A stretch of DNA of 64,000 bases from Corynebacterium aurimucosum. Lineage in GTDB: Bacteria; Actinomycetota; Actinomycetes; Mycobacteriales; Mycobacteriaceae. This document shows, in pieces, positions 49,148 to 57,880 of this stretch (the stretch's first letter is position 1; every line of letters begins with the position of its first letter). The notes under the pieces are model-generated. The model made no database searches and was not told the origin of the DNA. It worked only from the letters and a program-made list of their open reading frames with translations. Made by a program: the position numbers and the translations under genes. Location: the NCBI RefSeq assembly GCF_030408555.1, contig NZ_CP047048.1:930001-994000 (forward strand), in the 5' to 3' direction.

Positions 49148-50407
49148 CTATTTTCCGCGTGATACCTCCGGAAGTGCGCGGGCACGCCATGCTCCAAGTA
49201 GCCCGATGCAGGCCAGGAACAAAATGGCCGCCGAGGGGCCAGCCAAAGCGATCACGGCGGAGATACCGCCGATCACGAGGAGGATGACGCCCATCATGGT
49301 GTTCGCGGCTCCGACGTAGCGGGTGCGTTTATCCTCGCCCGCCATATCCACCACATAGGTCTTGCGCGCCACGCGAATGGCAGCGTGCGCCAGGTTGACC
49401 AGGAAGAATCCGAGGGGAAGCGCCCACATGCTTACCGCTGTCGGTGCCCACGCCGCACAGGCCACGATGGCCAGCAAGATGATCGCCGCGGCACCTGCGG
49501 CCCAGGACATGACCAAGCGCGACGACTTATCAGAGAGCACACCGGATACACGGCCGCCCACGAGGCTGGCCAAGCCCGAGGCCAAGACGAAGCCACCGAG
49601 CCCACTCAAAGCCTGCGAGCCGATGCTCTGTGAAAGCACCACGATGAAGGAGGTGGATAGGGCAGACACCAGCAGCAGGGCGCGAACGTTGACGAAGCTG
49701 CGGAAGCGCGCATCCTGGGTGTATAGCTGCCAGGTATCCTTCCACCAGCTGCGGTTCATACCTTCCCGGCCGGAGTTTTCTGGCACCGGCTCCTCGATGC
49801 CGCGAAAGACCGCTGCCGCCAGGAACCACGTGGCTGCGCCGATGGCCAGCAACGCCGCCAAACCCCAGCGCGGGAGCTCACCTAGTACAGCGAGGATGAC
49901 GCCAGTAATAAGGGTGACTGCGCCGCCGAGCTGTGTAGCGCGACCGGTCACCACTCCGCGGTGCCCCTTGGAGATGGTGCGGCCTTGCACGTCCTTGCCG
50001 GTCAGCGAACACAGCGCGCGGAGTACGGCAAGCGCCGCAAGGGCGAGGCAGACGATGAGGCCGAGGAGGGGGCCTTCGACAAGCACGGCAGCCGCCGCGA
50101 TGATCGCCGCGCACAGACCCTGGCCCACCGAGCCCAGCACCCACAGGCGTTTGCGAGCTGGGTGGGTGAGCACCCACGGAGTCAAGGCGGCTTGGGGGAG
50201 CATGGAACCGGACTCGCGCAAGGGCACCAGCAGGCCGGTGAAGAAGCCTGGGACCCCGGCCACACTGAACAGCCAGGGCAGGACTGTCTTTCCAGAGAGC
50301 AATTGATCGCCCACGCCCTGCAGGCCGTTCGACCAGACGAAGCGGCGGGCATTGGCGGACTCGTTGGAGGGTGAGGAGCCGTGGGGAGATGCAGAACGCG
50401 AAGCCAT
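49148..50407 (-). CDS. MFS transporter
   Basis: 419 residues, about 12 membrane segments in two sets, with a basic inter-domain loop around residues 210-230 (GIEEPVPENSGREGMNRSWWKD) and an MFS-like G-R-V-S-G-V-L-S-D-K motif in the second half (loop 8-9). There is a soluble charged head (~1-35). Substrate unknown. It is divergent from the multicopper oxidase (70 bases between starts), a spacing that could allow joint control, but no metal-related motif is visible in the transporter. Confidence 0.8.
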   Translation of the reverse strand: MASRSASPHGSSPSNESANARRFVWSNGLQGVGDQLLSGKTVLPWLFSVAGVPGFFTGLLVPLRESGSMLPQAALTPWVLTHPARKRLWVLGSVGQGLCAAIIAAAAVLVEGPLLGLIVCLALAALAVLRALCSLTGKDVQGRTISKGHRGVVTGRATQLGGAVTLITGVILAVLGELPRWGLAALLAIGAATWFLAAAVFRGIEEPVPENSGREGMNRSWWKDTWQLYTQDARFRSFVNVRALLLVSALSTSFIVVLSQSIGSQALSGLGGFVLASGLASLVGGRVSGVLSDKSSRLVMSWAAGAAAIILLAIVACAAWAPTAVSMWALPLGFFLVNLAHAAIRVARKTYVVDMAGEDKRTRYVGAANTMMGVILLVIGGISAVIALAGPSAAILFLACIGLLGAWRARALPEVSRGK

Positions 50408-50477
50408 GACTGTGATCTTAAGCCCGGCTCGGCCTTATCTGGGCCCTAAGGTTCACCTGATCTCTATCCTGGGAGGC

Positions 50478-52112
50478 ATGTCTATCTCCGCTCGCCCTAC
50501 AGTATCCCGCCGTATGTTCGTCCAGGGTTCCGTGCTCACTGTCGCCGGTGCCGCCGTGATGGGGCTGAGCGCCTGTTCCGCCTCGGGATCGAAGAATCAG
50601 CCGGAGCCGCTGGGCTACGACGGCGAGCCGCGCGCTCTGCCCATCCCACCCGTGGAGGAAGGAGAGGTTGTCGACGGCACACGCGTATTCAAGCTCACCG
50701 CCCAAGACGGCTACTCGGAGATCCTCCCCGGCAACGACCGCACGCGGACGTGGGGCTTCAACGGCGCCTTCCTGGGGCCCACGCTGCGCGCCCGCCGCGG
50801 TGAAAAAGTCCGCGCGGAGATCACCAACGACCTTATTGAAATGACCACGGTGCACTGGCATGGCATGAAGCTGCCGGCCTACTCGGATGGCGGCCCGCAC
50901 TCGCCGATTGAGGTGGGCAAGACCTGGAAGCCCGAGTGGGAGATCATCCAACCCGCGGCCACGCTGTGGTACCACCCGCACCCGCACATGGCCACGGCCA
51001 CGCATGCCTACCGCGGGTTGGCGGGCATGTTCCTTATCGACGATGATGTTGCCGATGACCTCGACATTCCACAGGACTACGGTGTCGATGACATCCCGGT
51101 AGTCATCATGGATGCCAAGTTCACCGATGACGGCCAGATTGATGAAAAGAGCGATAACACCCTGGGCCTTCTGGGCACCACGCCTCTGGTCAACGGCATC
51201 ACCAATGCGCGCTTCGACGCCACCACGCGCCGGGTCCGCCTGCGCCTGCTCAACGGCGCTTCGATGCGCTTCTACACACTGGAGCTTACAAACGGCCCCT
51301 TCCACGTCATCGCCACGGACACGGGGCTTCTCGACGCCCCCGTGGAAGTCGACTCCCTCTTCCTCGGCCCCGGCGAGCGCGCCGAAATTATCGTGGACCT
51401 GGAGCCCAGCAAAGAAGTGCAGCTGCGCTCGGTGCCGCGCAAGGATAACTTCGGGGTGCCCAAAGACAAGGATGCGGCCGACTTCGGCTTCCAAGATTCC
51501 TTCGACCTGCTCACCATTTCCGGGCCGGAAGAGTCCGCGCCCGACGCCCCCGCCCTGCCGGCAACGCTTGACCCCGCTGCGGCGAAGACCCCGTCCACGC
51601 AGGGCCTTGAAGAGCGTGAGTTCGTGCTCAACACCTTCATGATTAACGGTGAGCAGATGGACATGGCCCGGGTGGATACCGTCATTGACCACGACGCCCC
51701 CGAGATCTGGGCCGTGACCAATGAGAACTCCGACTGGCCGCACAACTTCCACATCCACAACGCCCGCTTCAAGGTTCTGGATTGGGACGGCGATGAGAAG
51801 ATGGATGTCTTCAATTCTGGGTGGAAAGACATTGTCAACCTTCCGCCGAAGGTGACCGCACGCCTGCTGGTGGAGTTCGGCCACTTCCCGGATAAGACCA
51901 TCCCGTACATGTACCACTGCCACATGCTGTTGCATGAGGATGAGGGAATGATGGGGCAGTACGTCATGGTCAACAAAGGCGAGAAGCCCGACGTGCGTGT
52001 GAAGCCAGCCGCCTTAGTCTTCGACCAAACCACCACCGCCCACTCCGCACACGCCGGACAGGTGGTGGACTCCTCTCGCAGCCCCTATGCGACGCCGGAG
52101 GCGAAGGCCTAA
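50478..52112 (+). CDS. Tat-exported multicopper oxidase lipoprotein
   Basis: 544 residues from ATG 50478 (MSISARPTVSRRMFVQG); GGGAGG lies 4 bases upstream, which rules out the longer frame from 50352. The twin-arginine motif SRRMFVQG is followed by a hydrophobic stretch and GLSAC (Cys near 34), so the mature form is probably a lipoprotein. All four copper motifs are present: HWHG near 123, WYHPHPH near 164, HNFHIHN near 422 and YHCHMLLHEDEGMM near 479. It is a laccase/CueO/SufI-type oxidase, likely oxidising Cu(I), phenols or other substrates outside the membrane. The downstream gene was separated by the IS elements. Confidence 0.9.
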   Translation: MSISARPTVSRRMFVQGSVLTVAGAAVMGLSACSASGSKNQPEPLGYDGEPRALPIPPVEEGEVVDGTRVFKLTAQDGYSEILPGNDRTRTWGFNGAFLGPTLRARRGEKVRAEITNDLIEMTTVHWHGMKLPAYSDGGPHSPIEVGKTWKPEWEIIQPAATLWYHPHPHMATATHAYRGLAGMFLIDDDVADDLDIPQDYGVDDIPVVIMDAKFTDDGQIDEKSDNTLGLLGTTPLVNGITNARFDATTRRVRLRLLNGASMRFYTLELTNGPFHVIATDTGLLDAPVEVDSLFLGPGERAEIIVDLEPSKEVQLRSVPRKDNFGVPKDKDAADFGFQDSFDLLTISGPEESAPDAPALPATLDPAAAKTPSTQGLEEREFVLNTFMINGEQMDMARVDTVIDHDAPEIWAVTNENSDWPHNFHIHNARFKVLDWDGDEKMDVFNSGWKDIVNLPPKVTARLLVEFGHFPDKTIPYMYHCHMLLHEDEGMMGQYVMVNKGEKPDVRVKPAALVFDQTTTAHSAHAGQVVDSSRSPYATPEAKA

Positions 52113-52170
52113 CCGTTTCGATTTTCTCGTAGGCACGGCCCGCTAGCGATGTAGTTGGTCTCAGTGTTGG

Positions 52171-52201
52171 CAAAAGTACAGACCTGGAAGTGCAGACCTG
52201 C
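52171..52201 (+). repeat. IS30-type left terminal inverted repeat
   Basis: 31 bases beginning CAAAAGTACAGACC. Contains two 14-base subrepeats (AAGTACAGACCTGG and AAGTGCAGACCTGC). Mate at 55290-55320. Confidence 0.85.
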
Positions 52202-52264
52202 TGGTCGTCGACAAGCAGTGCGTTGGCTCTTCACGACGCCCACCTGCGTGCTGTCAAGGGGTGA

Positions 52265-52849
52265 ATGCGCCACTTCGACCGGGAGGTAGTTGTGACGCGT
52301 TGGACTCCGAAGGATGTTAAGGATGCTGCTGTTGAGCGAGTGGCTGCGGGCGAGGCAGTTAGCCTGGTCGCGCGTGATGTCGGTGTGGGCCCTGAAACTG
52401 TTTACGGATGGTTGAGGGTAAGAGGTGTCGAACCTCCTGGCAGGCGTGCGAGTCGTCTGCGTGATCCGTTTGTCCGTGAGGCCGTTGGGTTGGTGTGTGC
52501 AGGTATGTCGATCAATCAAGCAGCACAGACTGTTGGATTATCGACTGGCGTGCTTCACAGTAGGTTAAAGAAAGCTGGTGTAATCGAAGTACGGCCTAGA
52601 CGCGCCCGCTTGTCACCTGATGAACGTGTCCAGGCCGTGGAGCGAGTGCTTGCTGGTGAGAGCTGTCAGACGGTGGCTGATGCGGTCGGTGTGCATCCTT
52701 CCACGGTGTATCAGTGGATAAGGAAGCAACGGTATGCGGAATTACGCCGGCAGCGACACCGTCGAACGCCTGATGAGGCGGTGGTGTCTATGCCAGATAC
52801 CGGCAAGAAGCTGGGTAAAGATACTGTTATGCCAGCACCGATGAAATGA
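52265..52849 (+). pseudogene. IS30-type transposase, 5' fragment (split by IS3)
   Basis: 194 codons from ATG 52265 with AGGGGTGA just before it. The stop TGA at 52847-52849 is supplied by the first bases of the IS3 element. The fragment has two or three helix-turn-helix units: DAAVERVAAGEAVSLVARDVGVGPETVYGWLR, REAVGLVCAGMSINQAAQTVGLSTGVLHSRLK and QAVERVLAGESCQTVADAVGVHPSTVYQWIR. These would form the DNA-binding head of the transposase. Joined in frame to 54174-55280 it gives a 562-residue protein. As it stands it could still bind the element ends and act as a repressor, which is conjecture. Confidence 0.85.
52843..52846. repeat. IS3 target-site duplication, left copy
   Basis: GAAA directly before the TG-starting IS3 end; identical copy at 54170-54173. 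Confidence 0.85.
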
Positions 52850-52906
52850 GGTTACCCTCGTTTAGTGGACACCCTATTTGTACGGATCTTGTGTCCGTAA
52901 GAGAGG

Positions 52907-53224
52907 ATGTTCATTGTGAGTCAACAGCGCAAGAAGTACACGCCGGAGTACCGGCGTGAGGCCGCGAACCTGGTAATCGAGTCAGAGCGCCCAATTGCCC
53001 ATGTGGCTAAGGAAATCGGTGTTTCCGCCGGGCTTTTAGGCCGGTGGGTCAAACTCGAGCGTGAACGCCGAGGAGCCTCGGATGGGATGAGTGAGGCTGA
53101 TCTTCGTGCTGAGAATGCTCGTCTGCGCCGTGAGTTGGCGGAAGCCAAGATGGATAACGAGTTTTTGTCAAAAGCGACAGCCTTCTTCGCTTTGAGGCAA
53201 CGCGAGCAGAAAAGTTCGAACTAA
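52907..53224 (+). CDS. IS3-type transposase OrfA
   Basis: 105 residues from ATG 52907; GTG 52916 is a second candidate. N-terminal HTH: YTPEYRREAANLVIESERPIAHVAKEIGVSAGLLGRWVKLERE. A leucine-zipper-like helix follows (AENARLRRELAEAKMDNEFLSKATAFF), as in IS3 OrfA proteins. Its TAA overlaps the ATG of orfB by one base, and orfB is in the -1 frame. An AAAAG run near 53208 could allow frameshifting to an OrfAB fusion, which IS3 elements use as active transposase. Confidence 0.9.
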   Translation: MFIVSQQRKKYTPEYRREAANLVIESERPIAHVAKEIGVSAGLLGRWVKLERERRGASDGMSEADLRAENARLRRELAEAKMDNEFLSKATAFFALRQREQKSSN

Positions 53225-54123
53225 TGCAGCAGGAGAAGGCGAACTACAGCATCAAGCGCATGGCACGACTATTAAAAGTATCTCGGTCTGGATACTACAA
53301 ATGGGCCCATGTGCAGCAGAAACGACTATCCGGAAAGGATGATCGGGCAGCATTTTACGATGATGTTGACCGTAAGATTCATCAGATTTGGAAAGACTCC
53401 GATGAGGTTTATGGTGCTCCGCGGATCACCGCAGAGCTTGCCGAGCGCTACCACATTTCGCTTAACCGTAAGACTGTGGCGAAGCGGATGCGCATGATGG
53501 GCATTGAAGGGATTTCACCGCGTGCCTTTGTCCCGGTGACTACAATCCAAGCCAAGCGTAAGTCGAGTCTTCCTGACCTGGTCAAGCGCATGTTTGATAC
53601 TGGTGAGCTCAACCGAGTGTGGATGTCAGATATTACCTACCTTCGCACCGGTGAGGGCTGGTTGTACTTGTGCGCGGTCCGCGATGGTCATTCCCGCAGA
53701 GTGCTGGGCTGGGCTATGGATAGCGTGCAAGACACACACCTGGTCGAACGGGCCCTGCGGATGGCGCATACACTGCGCGGTGATGTTCCTGATGGGCTGG
53801 TGTTTCACGCTGACCGCGGAACGCAATTTACCAGTGAGAAGCTCTGGGAGGTCTGCAGCAGACTGGGCATTGCTCAGTCTGTGGGGCGTACTGGTGTGTG
53901 CTTCGATAACGCGATGGCTGAGTCGTTCTGGTCGACGCTAAAGACTGAATTCTACGACCGTAAGCGATGGCCTACCCGTGATGCTGCACGCAAGGCCGTT
54001 GCCTACTGGATTGAAGTCGTCTACAACCGTCGGCGCCGGCACTCTGCACTCGGAATGGTCAGCCCCGTCGACTTCGAGAACCACACCGGCGCAATCAACA
54101 GCAGAAAAGAAATAGCTGCCTAA
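53224..54123 (+). CDS. IS3-type transposase OrfB (DDE integrase core)
   Basis: 299 residues. The N-terminal HTH_21-like part is YSIKRMARLLKVSRSGYYKWAH. The integrase core carries the DDE triad: first Asp in VWMSDITYLRTGEGWLYL near 138, second in VFHADRGTQFTSEKL near 199, and Glu in MAESFWSTLKTEFYDRKRW near 236. The C-terminus RRRRHSALGMVSPVDFEN is standard for IS3. All catalytic residues are present, so the element may still move. Confidence 0.93.
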   Translation: MQQEKANYSIKRMARLLKVSRSGYYKWAHVQQKRLSGKDDRAAFYDDVDRKIHQIWKDSDEVYGAPRITAELAERYHISLNRKTVAKRMRMMGIEGISPRAFVPVTTIQAKRKSSLPDLVKRMFDTGELNRVWMSDITYLRTGEGWLYLCAVRDGHSRRVLGWAMDSVQDTHLVERALRMAHTLRGDVPDGLVFHADRGTQFTSEKLWEVCSRLGIAQSVGRTGVCFDNAMAESFWSTLKTEFYDRKRWPTRDAARKAVAYWIEVVYNRRRRHSALGMVSPVDFENHTGAINSRKEIAA

Positions 54124-54169
54124 CCACTAGGTAGCTCCACTACGTGTCCACGATTTGCGGGCAACCCCA

Positions 54170-54173
54170 GAAA
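54170..54173. repeat. IS3 target-site duplication, right copy
   Basis: GAAA directly after the CA end of the IS3 element; pairs with 52843-52846. Confidence 0.85.
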
Positions 54174-55280
54174 GCTCAAGCCATTGATGGATTTCCTAGC
54201 GGCGTATTCGACAAACACGCCTTAGTAGGGCGTGGTCGCAGGCTTACTGTTGAAGACCGTGTTGCTATTGAAGCGGGATGTCGTGTCGGTGATTCGGCAC
54301 GTGCTATCGCACAGAAAATAAATAGGCACCACAGTGTCGTCGCCCGTGAAATCACCCGTAATGGTTGGAAGATTATCGATGAGGACGGCACAGAGCAGCT
54401 GCGGTATAACGCCCACAACGCTGCTGTTTCTACTGCTGGTCGGATGGTGCGGCCAAAACTACGCAAGCTCGATGAAAGCCCAACGCTTCGGGGTGTAGTG
54501 ATCGATTGCCTTGCCCGCAGGTGGTCACCTGGGCGCATTAGTGCATGGCTTGAGCATGCTTTCAGCGATGATGAAAGCATGCGTATTTCCCACGAAGCGA
54601 TCTACAGTGCCTTATACATTCAAGGTAAAGGCAGCCTGCGAGCCGAGCTTGAAGAAGTCATGAAGACTAAAGACGTACTTATCCGCGGCGGCGCAACACG
54701 CAAGAGTCGTGCCCGAAACGCTGGCGTGTTAACCGGTCGCCCTTGGATCAAAGGTGCTGAGATCACCCACCGCAACCCGGAAGCTGATGACAGGGCTATC
54801 CCCGGGCACTGGGAGGGCGACCTTGTCATTGGTAAAGGCGGCAAAAGCGCACTGATTACCCTAGTAGAGCGCACCAGCCGCTACACCCTGCTTGGACACC
54901 TCCCCGATGAGCACAGTTCACAAACCGTGGTCGCAACCTTGCAGGACATGGTCAAAGACCTCAACATCGAGCAGCTAAAAACCATCACATGGGACCAAGG
55001 GGCAGAAATGGCTGTCACAGCACAGGTCCAGATCAAAGACGGCTGCCAGGTGTTTTTCTGCGACCCGCACTCACCGTGGCAGAGACCAACCAACGAGAAC
55101 ACCAACGGCGAGATCAGGCGCCGGTTCTACAAAAAAGGCACCGACTTTGCCACCGTCACACCCGAACATGTCGCGTGGGTACAAAATGAGCTCAACGAAA
55201 CACCCCGACAAATCCTCGGCGGCGCAACCCCACGTGAAATACTTAACGAACTATTCAAGCGTGGCGCATCCACCGCTTGA
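54174..55280 (+). pseudogene. IS30-type transposase, 3' fragment (DDE core)
   Basis: 368 codons of original transposase; an open frame extends back into IS3 sequence to a GTG at 54144, but those ten codons belong to the IS3 end. It has the IS30 HTH RLTVEDRVAIEAGCRVGDSARAIAQKINRHHSVVAREITRNG and a DDE core with HWEGDLVIGKGGKSALITLVER (first Asp), ITWDQGAEMAV (second Asp) and SPWQRPTNENTNGEIRRRF (Glu). Catalytic residues are intact; only the fusion to the 5' part is broken. Confidence 0.88.
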
Positions 55281-55289
55281 TTCCGCCCT

Positions 55290-55320
55290 GCATGTCTGCA
55301 CTTCCACGTCTGCACTTTTG
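55290..55320 (-). repeat. IS30-type right terminal inverted repeat
   Basis: Complement of 52171-52201 with four mismatches. Also two subrepeats (GTCTGCACTT occurs twice, 14 bases apart). Confidence 0.85.
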
Positions 55321-55413
55321 GGAATAGCGGCCACCAAGAGGGGACGAGTAGGGCGCTCTGGGACGACACGAGCCTGGCGATAGTGTGAACTGAAACAAAT
55401 CCACCATCAATAT

Positions 55414-56163
55414 GTGAGCAGTGCGCTATGGTCAGTATCTGTGATTCAGGACGTCGACCCACTCATCCATTCCCTGTACCAGGTCTTTGACCTCATCGGT
55501 GTTGTGCTCAACGGCATTATTGGCGGCACGATTGCACGCCGTAGGGAATTCGACATTATTGGCTTCGTCTTTCTGGCGCTCTTTTCGGCGCTGGCGGGCG
55601 GCATGATCCGTGACATGCTGATCGCCAGCGGTCCGGCAGCGGCTATCTCTGATCCGCTGTATCTCACGCTGGCGTGTGTGGGCGCGCTCATTGCTTTCTT
55701 GACGGACCTAAAGGGCAAGGCCTGGGAGATCTTCCTCGAGCACGCGGATGCTGTCATCTTGGGTGTGTGGTGCACAACTGGCTGCGTGAAGGCGCTGACT
55801 CATGGAATGCCGTTTATTGCCTGCGTATTCTTGGGCGTCTTGACCGCAGTGGGCGGTGGAATGGTGCGCGATGTTGCTTCCGGCCAGATTCCCTCGGTCT
55901 TTGGCGGCAGCCCGCTCTATGCCGTGCCGGCGGTGCTTACAGGAATCGTGATGGCATCCTTCGCGTATTTCGACCAGTTTGCCCTCGGCATGGTCATCTC
56001 ACCTTTTGTGGGCTTTGGCTTAGCAGTTATGGCGTATTGGCGCGGATGGGTGCTTCCGCGAGCCGGCATTGCCCCCTTGAACTACACCGCGGCGCAGGTG
56101 GCTTCGATTGCGCGGAAAGCTGAAATTAGGGGCTTTAGGCGAGGGCGCAGAAAACGTAAATAG
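55414..56163 (+). CDS. TRIC-family (UPF0126) cation channel protein
   Basis: 249 residues from GTG 55414; GTG 55441 (VIQDVDPLIHSLYQ) is an equally plausible start. Two homologous halves of three membrane spans each, with the family motifs VFDLIGVVLNGIIGGTIARRREFDIIGF, AGGMIRDM in the first half and VGGGMVRDV in the second. Prokaryotic TRIC channels are trimeric monovalent-cation pores. The basic tail (EIRGFRRGRRKRK) is cytosolic. Its promoter lies within ~90 bases of the IS30 right end, so the insertion may have replaced upstream control. Confidence 0.85.
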   Translation: MSSALWSVSVIQDVDPLIHSLYQVFDLIGVVLNGIIGGTIARRREFDIIGFVFLALFSALAGGMIRDMLIASGPAAAISDPLYLTLACVGALIAFLTDLKGKAWEIFLEHADAVILGVWCTTGCVKALTHGMPFIACVFLGVLTAVGGGMVRDVASGQIPSVFGGSPLYAVPAVLTGIVMASFAYFDQFALGMVISPFVGFGLAVMAYWRGWVLPRAGIAPLNYTAAQVASIARKAEIRGFRRGRRKRK

Positions 56164-56213
56164 GTTCTCGGCCTATCTACAGCTCCTATTGACTGCTGTT
56201 TTCTTGGTTTTGA

Positions 56214-56810
56214 CTAGACCTGTTTATTTTCCTCGGGATTTACAGCAAGTTCGCTAGCCACAGGCTTTTGTTGGTCTCGGTTGAGGAAAGTCCTCACGAG
56301 AGGAGTAAGGGATGCTAAGCCAAGGATCGCGGCGCCGACGAAAGACTCTGGTGGCTCCAGAAAGAGCAAACAGCAGAAGATTCCGGCAATGGAAGCGAAT
56401 GTAATGAACGCGGCGACGCGAAAGCCAGCCTTGGCCTCCCAAAGAGCGTGATCGAACGCCTTCTGAGTGATCAGCCGATCCGCAATTGTGTCTTCGTGAG
56501 CATCATCCAGAATCCGCTTGCCAAGCCCTGGTTGAATTTTCTCGTAACCGTTGATGATGTGAGGTGGAGGAATTGGGCCGGCGTACGTATGGCCGATAAT
56601 AGGGCCATATTCGATTAATTGCCCGTCGATCCCTGGGATTGCCGGTTGATTTGGCGGCTGATCCTGCCGCCAATTTGGTTGAATACGCGGGTCTGTCGGG
56701 TCTGAGTGCTGCGACGGGCGACCGATAGGGCCTTGTCTACCTGACCCGAGTGGCTGAAGGTGATCTTGTCCATCCCGCGCACCGTGGAGTGGAACATCGT
56801 CATGGCTCAT
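56214..56810 (-). CDS. DUF2335-like membrane protein
   Basis: 198 residues from ATG 56810. The first ~80 residues are Gln/Pro/Gly/Asp-rich and unstructured. Then comes the block YAGPIPPPHIINGYEKIQPGLGKRILDDAHED, the DUF2335 hallmark (GPLPPP...YE...PG...RI), and two membrane spans near 130-152 and 157-178. DUF2335 proteins are small accessory-genome membrane proteins, often near phage or mobile genes; function unknown. Codon use is less GC-rich than its neighbours. It lies between the TRIC gene (convergent) and tRNA-Gln. Confidence 0.75.
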   Translation of the reverse strand: MSHDDVPLHGARDGQDHLQPLGSGRQGPIGRPSQHSDPTDPRIQPNWRQDQPPNQPAIPGIDGQLIEYGPIIGHTYAGPIPPPHIINGYEKIQPGLGKRILDDAHEDTIADRLITQKAFDHALWEAKAGFRVAAFITFASIAGIFCCLLFLEPPESFVGAAILGLASLTPLVRTFLNRDQQKPVASELAVNPEENKQV

Positions 56811-57002
56811 ACCGTACCTTTTCTATGGTTCGTCTGCCTGAGTTACACAATATATGAGAGGAATAGGCGGGATTGGAGCTGTAGTGAGCAGCCGGACGCA
56901 ACTGCCGTTTTCTCTGCTGCCACCTCCGTCTACCGCTGTGTGATGATGCACGCGGAAAGAGTCTCGCTAACGAGTCTTTTTACAGTCGTCAAAGTCATAA
57001 CG

Positions 57003-57043
57003 AAACACCGCTCTCCTATGTCAATACAGGTAGAACGGTGTTT
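57003..57043 (-). terminator. hairpin downstream of tRNA-Gln
   Basis: AAACACCG (57003-57010) with CGGTGTTT (57036-57043), continued inward by partial pairing; just past the tRNA 3' end on the minus strand. Confidence 0.65.
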
Positions 57044-57050
57044 TATCTTG

Positions 57051-57122
57051 CTTCCCCACCAGGACTCGAACCTAGAATGACGGTACCAAAAACCGTAGTG
57101 TTGCCGATTACACCATGGGGAA
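57051..57122 (-). tRNA. tRNA-Gln (anticodon UUG)
   Basis: 72 bases that fold as a cloverleaf: acceptor TTCCCCA with TGGGGAA, D-stem GTG/CAC, anticodon stem ACGGT/ACCGT around loop TTTTGGT (anticodon TTG), a 4-base variable region, T-stem CTAGG/CCTGG with loop TTCGAGT, discriminator G. No CCA is encoded. It stands alone with its own hairpin downstream. Confidence 0.93.
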
Positions 57123-57271
57123 ACGCGCTCACATTATGAGCGCTGGGAGACATGTTACCTGACGGGGGTGTATCAGACCTAAACAGGTGGCCAACCCTCT
57201 TTATCGCCGTGCTAGTGGGCTACTTTTAGCTGGTGCGGGCCATGTCCAGTGGGGGAGATACAGTAGAAGGC

Positions 57272-57880
57272 ATGGTTCGACAAAGGATGACCGGGCGTGA
57301 GCGCCGTGAGCAGTTGATCTCCATAGGACGTGCGGCCTTCGCAGAACGCGGCTTCGATGGTGCCAGCGTCGAGGACATTGCAGCACGCGCTGGTGTGTCC
57401 AAGCCGGTGGTCTATGAGCACTTTGGAGGCAAGGAAGGCCTCTATGCTGTCGTCATCGACCGCGAGCTTGTCGCGTTAGAGAGGGTTGTGACGGATTCAC
57501 TGCAGACAGGGTCGTGGCGCGAGCGCATCGAGCAGGGGGTCGTCGCCTTGCTGACCTACGTGGAGGAGGAGACCGATGGTTTCTTGATCCTCGTGCGTGA
57601 CTCCAAGCCGGGAGAGGAGCGTAGCTTTTCCACGTTGTTGAACACGGCGGTAAATCAGATTGCGCATATCCTCGGTGAGGCCTTCGAACACCGTGGTCTC
57701 GACCCCGAGCTGGCGGTGCTCTATGGCCAGGCGCTCGTCGGCATGGTGGCCACCACAGCGCAGTGGTGGTTGGACGTGCGCGAACCTTCGCGGGAGACCG
57801 TCGCAGCGCACATCGTTAACTTGTGCTGGAATGGTCTTTCCGGCATGGAAGCAGCACCGAAGTTGAAGGGAGCTAAGTAG
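57272..57880 (+). CDS. TetR family regulator upstream of mfd
   Basis: 202 residues from ATG 57272 (MVRQRMTGRERREQL); AGAAGG sits 4 bases before it. A GTG at 57233 is in frame but less likely. HTH at ~10-55: REQLISIGRAAFAERGFDGASVEDIAARAGVSKPVVYEHFGGKEGLYAVV. The C-terminal domain has a Trp-rich end (ATTAQWWLDVREPSRETV). mfd starts directly after its TAG, so the two are cotranscribed, the common actinobacterial arrangement. Confidence 0.9.
   Translation: MVRQRMTGRERREQLISIGRAAFAERGFDGASVEDIAARAGVSKPVVYEHFGGKEGLYAVVIDRELVALERVVTDSLQTGSWRERIEQGVVALLTYVEEETDGFLILVRDSKPGEERSFSTLLNTAVNQIAHILGEAFEHRGLDPELAVLYGQALVGMVATTAQWWLDVREPSRETVAAHIVNLCWNGLSGMEAAPKLKGAK

Larger units (their letters stand above)
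52847..54169 (+). mobile_element. IS3-type insertion sequence inside the IS30 transposase gene
   Basis: 1323 bp, starting TG and ending CA as IS3-family elements do. The left end TGAGGTTACCC (52847) and the complement of the right end, TGGGGTTGCCC, match, and GTGGACAC recurs ~19 bases in on both sides. It is flanked by a 4-bp GAAA duplication. It encodes overlapping orfA and orfB in -1 relation and appears intact. Confidence 0.92.
52171..55320 (+). mobile_element. IS30-type insertion sequence interrupted by an IS3-type element
   Basis: The element runs between near-perfect 31-bp inverted ends (52171-52201 and 55290-55320, four mismatches), each made of two ~14-bp subrepeats of the form AAGTnCAGACnTGg. 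GG flanks both sides and may be a 2-bp target duplication. It carries an IS30-type transposase broken in two (52265-52849 and 54174-55280) by an IS3-type insertion (52847-54169). Subtracting the IS3 element and one GAAA copy leaves an IS30 unit of about 1823 bp. The whole sits between the multicopper oxidase and the TRIC channel genes. Confidence 0.88.

Noticed and set aside
50418..51935. 505-codon leftward frame opposite the multicopper oxidase
   Set aside because: The oxidase has all four copper motifs and a Tat signal; the antisense frame is His/Val/Arg noise.
57051..57122. tRNA-Gln as an attachment site
   Set aside because: No second copy of its 3' end and no integrase gene seen between 52 and 57 kb.
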